Below, in pieces: positions 25,687-32,172 of a DNA stretch of 49,192 bases (positions are counted from its first letter, which is position 1; the number at the start of each line of letters is the position of its first letter). Source of the DNA: Fimbriiglobus sp. (lineage in GTDB: Bacteria; Planctomycetota; Planctomycetia; Gemmatales; Gemmataceae); assembly GCA_025459365.1 (NCBI GenBank), contig JALOQR010000002.1, positions 10,754 through 59,945 on the forward strand, written 5' to 3'. Below the pieces are notes generated by a model. That model saw nothing but the letters and a program-made list of their open reading frames with translations. It did not search any database and had not been told where the DNA came from. A program made the translations under genes and the position numbers.

Positions 25687-26024
25687 TTCGAGGATTCACC
25701 AATGGCGTTTTCGGACAGGAAGTCTTGCAGGAACCGTACCTGCTGCTTCGGCCACTTCTCGGACTTGGCGAACGCGACGAGCGTGGCGAAGTCTTCCCGC
25801 ACCCGCTTCAGGTCAGGCCCGGTGAGCCGCTGCAGGTACGTCACGAGGTACTCCATTGCTTCCTCGGCGACGGTGCCGTTGAGCACGCCGGGGTCGGACC
25901 CTTCGAGGAAGACGTAGGCGTGCAGCACCGCCAGTAGCAACGGGTGGACGCCCAGTTCCGCCGGGATCATCGGGAAGACGGCCGCCCCTTCGGGGGACTC
26001 TTCTTCGGGGGTGGGATCGGACAT
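25683..26024 (-). CDS. Hypothetical 113-residue protein in the sulfur-carrier operon
   Basis: A soluble, acidic, mostly helical protein (PAELGVHPLLLAVLHAYVFL, then VAEEAMEYLVTYLQRLTGPDLKRV). I recognise no family. No cysteines are present, so it is not a sulfur donor or rhodanese. It is translationally coupled (ATGA overlap) to the E1-like gene downstream, suggesting its product works with that enzyme, perhaps as a small subunit or adaptor. A 40-bp-stem palindrome lies between it and the upstream carrier gene. Confidence 0.75.
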   Translation of the reverse strand: MSDPTPEEESPEGAAVFPMIPAELGVHPLLLAVLHAYVFLEGSDPGVLNGTVAEEAMEYLVTYLQRLTGPDLKRVREDFATLVAFAKSEKWPKQQVRFLQDFLSENAIGESSK

Positions 26025-26034
26025 GGTACCCTCC

Positions 26035-26127
26035 GTAGGGTGGGTCCAGCGGGCGTAGCCCGCGCCGACCCACGGAAACCGCCAACGCGTGGGTCGGCGC
26101 GGGCTACGCCCGCTGGACCCACCCTAC
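26035..26127. repeat. Perfect 40-bp inverted repeat (REP-like palindrome)
   Basis: The arms at 26035-26074 and 26088-26127 are perfectly complementary over 40 bases around a 13-base loop. It fills the gap between the sulfur-carrier stop (26132) and the 113-residue gene's start (26024). The ends read GTAGGGTGGGTCC and GGACCCACCCTAC, resembling short palindromes dispersed in many bacterial genomes. It may terminate or attenuate transcription, protect upstream mRNA, or be a small non-autonomous mobile element. Confidence 0.85.
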
Positions 26128-26131
26128 ATTC

Positions 26132-26404
26132 TTACCCCCCCGCAACGGCCGGGATCAGGGCCACAATCACCCCGTCGGCCACCTCGGTGCCGAGGTCGTC
26201 GAGATACCGGATGTCCTCGTCGTTCACCAGCACGTTCACGTGCGGGCGGAGGCGGCCGTTGTCGAACAACTTCGGCCCGAGTGCCGGGTGCTGCTTGATC
26301 AGGTCGTCCAGGCACTCGTGAACGGTGTTCCCGGTGACGCTGACTTTCAGATTTCCGCCAGCCTGCTCGCGGAGCGGCGGGGGAATGTCCACGGTGATCG
26401 GCAT
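26132..26404 (-). CDS. MoaD/ThiS/CysO-type ubiquitin-like sulfur carrier
   Basis: A 90-residue beta-grasp protein. MPITVDIPPPLREQAGG and KLFDNGRLRPHVNVLVNDEDIRYL give the MoaD/CysO pattern. The C-terminus is VIVALIPAVAGG, ending exactly in the Gly-Gly that is adenylated and turned into a thiocarboxylate; no processing protease is therefore needed. It lies directly downstream of threonine synthase and upstream of an E1-like enzyme. This points to sulfur transfer for amino-acid (or thiamin/molybdopterin) synthesis. No moaE, thiG or other molybdopterin or thiamin genes are nearby, so a CysO- or HcyS-like role is the better guess. Confidence 0.9.
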   Translation of the reverse strand: MPITVDIPPPLREQAGGNLKVSVTGNTVHECLDDLIKQHPALGPKLFDNGRLRPHVNVLVNDEDIRYLDDLGTEVADGVIVALIPAVAGG

Positions 26405-26415
26405 GGTCGCCTCCG

Positions 26416-26490
26416 GGCGAGCGGCCCGCGTGAGCGGACTGGTGAACGAGAACCACATGCGAACCAACCCGCTCACGCGGGCCGCTCGCC
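26416..26490. repeat. Inverted repeat with 22-bp arms between thrC and the sulfur carrier
   Basis: The arms at 26416-26437 and 26469-26490 are perfectly complementary, with a 31-base spacer. The second arm abuts the thrC stop codon (26491). The arm sequence starts GGCGAGCGGCCCGCGTGAG. The same sequence with one change occurs upstream of thrC at 27772-27793, so thrC is flanked by related GC-rich repeats. It could act as terminator, attenuator or REP element. Confidence 0.8.
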
Positions 26491-27753
26491 TCAGACTAAC
26501 ACCGCTTCGGCGGCCGGCGTGCCGGTGTACACTGCGTCGAACGCATCGAGACTCGGCTTGATGACGTTCGGCCGCTCCACAGCCTCGGCCACGCAGTCTT
26601 GCGTCTTCAGGCCGTTGCCGGTGATGCAGATCACGATTTCCTCGTCTCGCGGGATGCGGCCCTGCTCGATCAACTTCCGCGCGACGGCCAGGGTCGTCCC
26701 GCCGGCCGTTTCGGCGAACACCCCTTCGGTACGGGCGAGGAGCAACATGCACTCGACGATTTCCTCGTCGGCCACGTCTTCGGCCCAGCCGCCCGTCTCC
26801 TTGATGAGCTTGGAGGAGAAGATACCGTCGGCCGGGTCGCCGATAGCCAGGCTCTTACAGATGGTGTTCGGTTTGCGCACGGGCTTGTGCCGGTCGCGAT
26901 TGGTCTTCACGCAGTCGGTGATCGGGTTGCACCCGGCAGCCTGGGCACCATACATTTTGGTGGTTACAGGGGTGTCGATCAACCCGCAGTCGTACAGTTC
27001 GGTGAAGGCCTTGTGAATTTTGCCGATGAGCGACCCGCCGGCCATCGGCACCACCACGTGCTGCGGCACCCGCCAGCCGAGGTCTTCGGCGATCTCGTAG
27101 CCCATCGTCTTGGAACCTTCGGCGTAGAACGGCCGCAGGTTGATGTTCACGAAGCCCCAGTTGTATTTGAAGGCCACCTGGGTGCAGAGGCGGTTGACTT
27201 CGTCGTAGGTCCCGGTGACCCCGACCACGTTCGCCCCGTACACGCTTGTGTTCAGGATCTTTGCCTTCTCCAGGTCGGAGGGCACGAAGATATACGTCTC
27301 CAGCCCGGCCTGGGCCGCGTTGGCAGCCACGCTGTTTGCCAGGTTGCCGGTGCTGGCACACCCGACCGTCTTGAACCCGAACTCGACCGCCTTGCTCAGG
27401 GCCACGCTCACCACGCGGTCCTTGAAACTGAGTGTGGGGAAATTGACTGCGTCGTTCTTGATCCAGAGTTTCGAGACGCCGAGTTCCTTCGCTAGCCGAT
27501 CGGCCTTGATGAGCGGCGTGCCGCCGACCTGCGGGCCGACGGTCGGTTCGCCGCCGATGGGGAGGAACTCACGGTATCGCCACATGCCACGGGGGCGGGC
27601 AGTGATCTTGGCCCGCGAAACATTCTGTTTGATGGCGGCGTAGTCGTAGGTCACTTCGAGTGGGCCGAAGTCGTCGGTGCAGAAGTTGACCGGCGACTTG
27701 GGGTACACCTTGCCGCAGAGCTTGCACTTGAGGCCGAGGGAGAAGTCGGGCAC
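26491..27753 (-). CDS. thrC: Threonine synthase (PLP beta-replacement enzyme)
   Basis: A 420-residue PLP enzyme. The N-terminus (LGLKCKLCGKVYPKSPVNFC) is a zinc-ribbon-like segment typical of the long thrC form. The PLP lysine is K111 in FPTLSFKDRVVSVAL. GCASTGNLANSVAANAAQAGL binds the cofactor phosphate, and VVVPMAGGSLIGKIHKAF and ICITGNGLKTQD follow as expected. It normally converts O-phosphohomoserine to threonine. Its place beside a sulfur-carrier gene and E1 allows an alternative: sulfur insertion into a phosphorylated amino acid, as CysM does with CysO. The GTG at 27753 is chosen because upstream sequence looks non-coding. GC-rich repeats flank the gene. Confidence 0.92.
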   Translation of the reverse strand: MPDFSLGLKCKLCGKVYPKSPVNFCTDDFGPLEVTYDYAAIKQNVSRAKITARPRGMWRYREFLPIGGEPTVGPQVGGTPLIKADRLAKELGVSKLWIKNDAVNFPTLSFKDRVVSVALSKAVEFGFKTVGCASTGNLANSVAANAAQAGLETYIFVPSDLEKAKILNTSVYGANVVGVTGTYDEVNRLCTQVAFKYNWGFVNINLRPFYAEGSKTMGYEIAEDLGWRVPQHVVVPMAGGSLIGKIHKAFTELYDCGLIDTPVTTKMYGAQAAGCNPITDCVKTNRDRHKPVRKPNTICKSLAIGDPADGIFSSKLIKETGGWAEDVADEEIVECMLLLARTEGVFAETAGGTTLAVARKLIEQGRIPRDEEIVICITGNGLKTQDCVAEAVERPNVIKPSLDAFDAVYTGTPAAEAVLV

Positions 27754-28190
27754 GGAATCACCCTGGTAATTGGCGAGCGGCCCGCGGGAGCGGGCTGATT
27801 GCGGCGATGCGGTTGCGGGGTGACAGACCCGCCGCTCGCCGTGGTTATCGGTGGGTGAGGCTCGATCCAGAACCCGTGCGGGCACGGGGGTGGTGAGATA
27901 AGAGAACGGCAGGGTCGACGAAGACTCGCGGAGCACCTGCTCGGTATCTTATCTGCCTCGACGGGGCTTGTGGCCGGTTGTCGAGCAGGAGTTAGCACCA
28001 GCACCGGGAGCGAATCGGGAGACTCGATTTCCGGCCGGTTGCTGTGGCGTCGTCGGGCCTGAACCCTCAGCCACTCTGGATAAGATACTCACCTACTCAA
28101 CAACCATAGCCGCCATCGCCCACTCCGGCAACTGTTCCGGGTGAAATTCGCCCCGGCGAGGTACAATTCGCTGACCACGGAGGAGTGCCG
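27754..28190. other. Divergent intergenic region thrC / DUF4058 (437 bases)
   Basis: It holds no supported gene. At 27772-27840 a REP-like sequence (GGCGAGCGG ... CCGCTCGCC) forms a 9-bp outer stem. The decamer GATAAGATAC occurs on the minus strand at 27944-27953, facing thrC, and on the plus strand at 28079-28088, facing the DUF4058 gene. These are candidate -10 regions or operator halves. A GGAGGAG ribosome binding site precedes the DUF4058 ATG. Confidence 0.55.
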
Positions 28191-28976
28191 ATGCCGTCCC
28201 CGTTCCCGGGAATGAACCCGTACCTCGAGCGCCACGACATGTGGGCCGACTTCCACGACCGCCTTCTTGTGGAGTTGAGCAACACGCTGATCCGCCAGGT
28301 GCGGCCGCATTATGTCGTGAAGATCGAGGAGTACGTCTACCTCCATCAACTCGACGACGAAGAGGCCGACCGGGAGCGGGTCGGCCGTCCCGATCTCGGG
28401 GTGATGGCCCACCGCCCGCCTCCGTTGGCCAATGGAGCGGCGGCCCTGCTCGACGCTCCGGCCGTCGGGGCAGTGCCCCCCGACGTCGAATCAGTCCGCA
28501 TTCCCTATCTCGAAGTGCGTGACCGGGCCGACCGCACACTCGTCACCGCCATCGAGGTGCTCAGCCCGTCCAACAAGGCGAGCGGAGACGACCGAAACCA
28601 ACACGTAGTGGAGTGGCGGCGGTTGCTCGCCTCATCAGCCAACGTGGTGGAAATCGACCTACTCCGCGGCGGGGAGCGGATGCCCTGGGTCGACATCCCA
28701 CCCTGCGATTACCTCGTCACCGTCAGCCGTCGGGAGGAGCGGCCGCGGGTCGGTTTCTGGCCCGTCCGTCTGCGCGATCCGCTGCCCGTCATCCCCGTCC
28801 CCCTCCGACCAGGCCACATCGAACCGAGGCTCGACCTCCAGACCTTGTTGCACAAGGTGTACGACGACGCCGGGTACGAAGACCACCTCTACGAAGCACT
28901 CCCCGAACCTCGCCTGCCCCCGCCAGACGACGCCTGGGCAGCCAACATCGCCCGCACCGCCTCACCCACCGCTTGA
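28191..28976 (+). CDS. DUF4058 family protein
   Basis: A 261-residue protein starting PSPFPGMNPYLERHDMWADFHDRLLVELSNTLIRQ, the diagnostic DUF4058 opening. VRIPYLEVRDRADRTLVTAIEVLSPSNK is the conserved central strand-turn with an acidic pair (IEVLSP) reminiscent of nuclease-type folds. VVEIDLLRGG and the C-terminal GYEDHLYEALPEPRLPPPD are also family features. DUF4058 genes are abundant in planctomycetes and cyanobacteria with no known function. GGAGGAG lies just upstream of the ATG at 28191; a GTG six bases earlier is an alternative. Confidence 0.88.
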   Translation: MPSPFPGMNPYLERHDMWADFHDRLLVELSNTLIRQVRPHYVVKIEEYVYLHQLDDEEADRERVGRPDLGVMAHRPPPLANGAAALLDAPAVGAVPPDVESVRIPYLEVRDRADRTLVTAIEVLSPSNKASGDDRNQHVVEWRRLLASSANVVEIDLLRGGERMPWVDIPPCDYLVTVSRREERPRVGFWPVRLRDPLPVIPVPLRPGHIEPRLDLQTLLHKVYDDAGYEDHLYEALPEPRLPPPDDAWAANIARTASPTA

Positions 28977-28990
28977 TACCCCCGACGACT

Positions 28991-29040
28991 ATGGGCCGTA
29001 CCCCCTTCCCCCGGCGAGGGGAGAAGGGAGCACGGCCCGT
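28991..29040. terminator. Bidirectional hairpin terminator
   Basis: An imperfect stem lies between convergent genes (DUF4058, stop at 28976; His-rich protein, stop at 29059). The outer arms are GGGCCGT (28993-28999) and ACGGCCC (29032-29038). An inner C-rich/G-rich pairing has a two-base bulge. Confidence 0.6.
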
Positions 29041-29058
29041 AGCCGATTCAGCCTGGGG

Positions 29059-29409
29059 TTACTTCACCACGGTGAGTGGCCCGTGGTCATCGCAGTGGTC
29101 GCCGTGCGGATGGTGCAGGTGGCCATCGACCAGGTAGTCGGTGTGGTCGCCGTGCGGTACCGCTTCGTGCCCGCAGCCGGGGCCGTGGACGTGCCCGGCG
29201 GCGTGACCACCGCACGAGTGGGCGGGGGTGCAGGCGGCCGGGTTGACCGCGTCCACCGCCAGAGCGTGCTCGCTCACGGTACCGTCGGCCGCAGTGTGAT
29301 GCAGGTGACCATCGTGCAGGTGATCGACATGGTCGCCGTGCTTGACTGCGGTGTGGCCGCAGCCGCTGCCGTGCGTGTGGTCGTGGTGGGAGTGCTTGGA
29401 GCAACTCAT
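29059..29409 (-). CDS. His-rich metal-binding protein, partner of the SmtB-like regulator
   Basis: A 116-residue protein with 27 histidines (about 23%), several Cys and many Asp. The second half repeats the first: GCGHTAVKHGDHVDHLHDGHLHH matches GCGHEAVPHGDHTDYLVDGHLHH, so the module CGHxAVxHGDHxDxLxDGHLHH occurs twice. There is no signal peptide or membrane helix, so it is probably a cytosolic zinc buffer, chaperone or sequestration protein. It starts 2 bases after the stop of the ArsR/SmtB-type regulator, in the way smtA metallothionein is paired with smtB. Similar His-rich proteins occur in other bacteria, as far as I recall; no activity is assigned. Confidence 0.85.
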   Translation of the reverse strand: MSCSKHSHHDHTHGSGCGHTAVKHGDHVDHLHDGHLHHTAADGTVSEHALAVDAVNPAACTPAHSCGGHAAGHVHGPGCGHEAVPHGDHTDYLVDGHLHHPHGDHCDDHGPLTVVK

Positions 29410-29411
29410 CG

Positions 29412-29837
29412 TCAGTCCTCCGGGGTGGCGGGCTTTTTGTTCTTGCCCGCCGGGGTAGTGGGAACGGAATTTGTCGGCCCATTCAACTCGTCGGCGTGGG
29501 CGAGGGCGTTCGAGATCAACCCGCCCACATGGTCGTCCGCCAGGGCGTAGTACACATGCAGACCGCTCCGCCGGCGGCGGATCAGCCCTTCGGTGCGAAG
29601 AATGCGGAGGCGAGCCGACACAGTCGGGAACTTCTCCCCGCTGGCCGTCACCAGTTCGGACACGCAGCACTCGCCGCCGGCCAGGTGTTGCAACAGGGCC
29701 AACCGCTGGGGGTCGCCCATCGCTCGGAACAGCCGGGCCGCCCGCTCCACCGCCCTCGGGTCGGTCGGCTGACGCGGGTGCGAGTGCGGATGAGGGTGCG
29801 TACACCCTGGTTCCGGTTTCGGCTGCTGTTGTTTCAT
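29412..29837 (-). CDS. ArsR/SmtB-family zinc-responsive repressor
   Basis: A 141-residue winged-helix repressor. ARLFRAMGDPQRLALLQHLAGGECCVSELV and PTVSARLRILRTEGLIRRRRSGLHVYYAL are the DNA-binding core. The alpha-5 zinc site of SmtB/CzrA is exactly spaced: D101, H103, H114, E117 (D-x-H-x10-H-x2-E). C57 and C58 at the alpha-3 site are additional ligand candidates. The N-terminus is His-rich (CTHPHPHSHP). It is expected to repress its own operon with the His-rich protein and to release DNA when zinc binds. The ATG at 29837 removes an implausible hydrophobic extension. Confidence 0.9.
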   Translation of the reverse strand: MKQQQPKPEPGCTHPHPHSHPRQPTDPRAVERAARLFRAMGDPQRLALLQHLAGGECCVSELVTASGEKFPTVSARLRILRTEGLIRRRRSGLHVYYALADDHVGGLISNALAHADELNGPTNSVPTTPAGKNKKPATPED

Positions 29838-29954
29838 CAATTCATAAAATAGCACCGACAGTGCGAATAGCAAGGGCGGTTTCACACACCTCACCCACGG
29901 CCAGCCCGACCGGTACACTGACGCCACGCTCACCGGCCAGGAGTTCGCCCAGTT

Positions 29955-30593
29955 ATGTCCGACGAAATTGATGACACCGAAGATCCCCCGAAGAAGCACC
30001 GCGGCGATAACAACGACGACGACCGCCCACCGAAGAGACGCCGCAACACCGAGGACGACAAGGACGAGCGACCGACCCGCACCCGGCGGAAAAACGACGA
30101 CGGCCCGCGATTGAAGGCGAACGACAGCATCCCGATTGTCATGTTGATTGCGTTCATCGGTAGCGCTGTGGCACTGCTCACGGTCTGCATCGGGTGCGGG
30201 TGGTTCTCATTCGACCTGCTGGTGGGCGGTGGGCGGAGTGGCGGGTCGGGCGGCGATGGTGGGGGCTGGAGCGGCCACGAGTTTGCGCTCACGAACGTCA
30301 GCCGTACGCCCGGCATTGGCCCATTCAACCCACCGCCGACCGTGAACTGGACGGTGACGCAGAAGCAGAACACAAGCACCGGGCCAGGGCAGTACTACGT
30401 GGTCATGAAAACGACCAACGGGGCAATGGTCACTGAGCCGATCGCGCCGGGCGGCAAGGGGTGGACCTACAGCAGTAGTCGGCCGCGGATTGAACTCCGC
30501 GGGCAGACGGGGCGCTTGGAGGTGTGGGTGGAGAAACGACCGAATCCACTGGCCTCTGGCAAGGTGGTGTCGGAAGTGGTGATTCTGCCGTGA
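29955..30593 (+). CDS. Single-TM protein with charged N-terminus, hypothetical
   Basis: A 212-residue protein. Residues 1-55 are extremely charged and low-complexity (Asp/Glu/Lys/Arg), followed by a membrane helix (IPIVMLIAFIGSAVALLTVC, about 59-78). A Gly/Ser linker (about 90-105) leads to a C-terminal beta-rich domain of about 100 residues (TVNWTVTQKQNTSTG, RIELRGQTGRLEVWVEKR). The charged tail would be cytoplasmic and the beta domain extracytoplasmic. I do not recognise the family. It is divergent from the SmtB-like repressor, 117 bases away, so its promoter may be near that operator. Confidence 0.75.
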   Translation: MSDEIDDTEDPPKKHRGDNNDDDRPPKRRRNTEDDKDERPTRTRRKNDDGPRLKANDSIPIVMLIAFIGSAVALLTVCIGCGWFSFDLLVGGGRSGGSGGDGGGWSGHEFALTNVSRTPGIGPFNPPPTVNWTVTQKQNTSTGPGQYYVVMKTTNGAMVTEPIAPGGKGWTYSSSRPRIELRGQTGRLEVWVEKRPNPLASGKVVSEVVILP

Positions 30594-30595
30594 TC

Positions 30596-30633
30596 TGACC
30601 TGCCGGGACCAGACACCTGGTTACCGCGGGTCA
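30596..30633. terminator. Bidirectional hairpin terminator
   Basis: The arms TGACCTGC (30596-30603) and GCGGGTCA (30626-30633) pair with one G-T wobble. An inner ACCAG/CTGGT stem lies between them. It fills the gap between two convergent genes (stops at 30593 and 30641). Confidence 0.55.
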
Positions 30634-30640
30634 GTACTCG

Positions 30641-32035
30641 TTACATCTCCCGTTCGTTCCCCTTCCCGCTGGGGAAGCGGCGGTTGGCGTCGAACAGCCC
30701 GCTGAACACCGCGTCGGTCAGGTAGTTGGCCCGACGGTGGCGGCTCATGCCGCTGTCGGCGAACGATACGGCCATCTCCCCCCGTGGCATCCGCGGCAGG
30801 TCGAGGGCGTCTTCGCCGAGAACCTCCAGCCACGCTGTGCGGGCGGTGCCGTGCCGGGGCAGGCCGAACGCCTGCATGGCGGCCGAGTTGGAGACCATCG
30901 TCGTCCAGTCGTTCGGATACAGGGTGCGGAGCTGGCCGAGGTCTTGCCAGAACGTCCAGCACTGGAGGCCGTACCCGCGGAGCAGCGTCATGGCCGTGCG
31001 GAGGAGGGGCATCTCGCCGAGTTGGGCGGCCTCATCCACGATGAACAGGGTCCGCAGGTCGGGCAGGCGTGTCCGTCGCAGCACGGCGGTGAGCAGCGTC
31101 GCCACCCAGGCCCGCAGCACCGCCCGGTGGCTCTCCAGCTTCTCCGGCGGGATGACCAGGTACACCGTCACCGGGTCGCCGGCGAGCACCGCCCGCAGGT
31201 CGAACGACGACGTCTCCATCGCGCGACTGACCACCTCACTACCGAGGCACTTCATGTAGGTGCAGGCGGTGGTTCGGATGCACGGCCGGGTCTTGTCGGC
31301 CGGGGCGCTCAGGTACGCCACGAACTCGTCGCGGGCCAGGGGGTTCTTCACCTCCCCCTTGTCCAGCCAGGTGGCGATGTTGTAGTCGAGGTCATCCATG
31401 TACAGCAGTTTGCGGAGGGCGCTCGGGTTGCGTTCGTCCTCCGCCCCGCCGGTGGCCAGGTGGGCGATCAGCCCGGCGGCCAGCCCCTTGCCGGTGTCGT
31501 CCCAGTAGCGGTCGGTGCTGAAGTTGTGGTCGACCGAGAACTGGGCGGCGAGCATCTCGGCGTCCGACTCGGGGTCGGCGCCGGGCAACTGGAACAGGTC
31601 GAATGGGTTGAGTGAGTCGGGCGGGTGCGTCTTGTCGCCCACCAGCCCAAACGGGTCGAGCACCACCACCTTCTGCCCCATCTCGCGGCGGCGGCGGGCG
31701 GTCACCTGGGTGAGTTCGCCCTTGATGTCGACGGCGATGACCGAGCCGGGGTAGGTGAGCAGGTTGGGGACGATGACGCCGACGCCCTTGCCGGCCCCGG
31801 TGGGGGCGATGGTCATGAGATGGCCGTCGCCCTGGTAGAGCAGCGGTTCGGGGGTGTCGGCGGGCGGGGGCTGGTCGCGGAGGGCGTGGAACCCGACCTC
31901 CTTGGCCCCGCCGGTGCCGGCCCACCCGAGGAAGAGCGACCCAGCCGGCCAGTCGGGGCCGGCGGCGGCGACCTTCGCTTTCCCCCGGCGGCGGGGCGGC
32001 TTGCCGGCGGACGCATCGGGGGGCGAGTCGGGCAT
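30641..32035 (-). CDS. VirD4/TraG-like ATPase without membrane anchor (orphan)
   Basis: A 464-residue ATPase of the type IV coupling protein family. Walker A is IAPTGAGKGVG (about residue 77). The conserved AVDIKGELTQVTARRRREMG then VVVLDPFG block is a strong VirD4 signature. Walker B is LFIVDEAAQLGEMPLLRTAMTLLRGYGL, and the later WTFWQDLGQLRTLY matches the Q-rich motif 3. It lacks the two N-terminal membrane helices of classical VirD4, and no relaxase or mating-pair genes are nearby. It could pump DNA or protein with another partner, or be the coupling protein of a distant system. The ATG at 32035 is chosen; 32077 is an alternative. Confidence 0.85.
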   Translation of the reverse strand: MPDSPPDASAGKPPRRRGKAKVAAAGPDWPAGSLFLGWAGTGGAKEVGFHALRDQPPPADTPEPLLYQGDGHLMTIAPTGAGKGVGVIVPNLLTYPGSVIAVDIKGELTQVTARRRREMGQKVVVLDPFGLVGDKTHPPDSLNPFDLFQLPGADPESDAEMLAAQFSVDHNFSTDRYWDDTGKGLAAGLIAHLATGGAEDERNPSALRKLLYMDDLDYNIATWLDKGEVKNPLARDEFVAYLSAPADKTRPCIRTTACTYMKCLGSEVVSRAMETSSFDLRAVLAGDPVTVYLVIPPEKLESHRAVLRAWVATLLTAVLRRTRLPDLRTLFIVDEAAQLGEMPLLRTAMTLLRGYGLQCWTFWQDLGQLRTLYPNDWTTMVSNSAAMQAFGLPRHGTARTAWLEVLGEDALDLPRMPRGEMAVSFADSGMSRHRRANYLTDAVFSGLFDANRRFPSGKGNEREM

Positions 32036-32172
32036 GGTCGGCTCCGCGTGGGCGTGTCGTGCTGTACGGTCCATCATACGCCGGCCGACGGGCGGGGGAA
32101 CGGCGAACGCGGCCATGCGAAACAACGTCGAGAAAGAAGCCGCCCCCGCCGCGCCGCAGCTCACGGCACCCA

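Noticed and set aside
26035-26127. Ends of an insertion sequence
   Set aside because: The inverted arms enclose only 13 bases; no transposase frame lies nearby. A palindrome is the better description.
29838-29999. Hydrophobic N-terminal extension of the SmtB-like regulator
   Set aside because: The extra 54 residues overlap the divergent gene at 29955 and have no place in the ArsR family; the ATG at 29837 gives a normal length.
30621-30962. 113-codon minus-strand frame at the end of the VirD4-like gene
   Set aside because: Out-of-frame shadow rich in Arg/Pro; the VirD4-like frame continues to its own stop at 30641.
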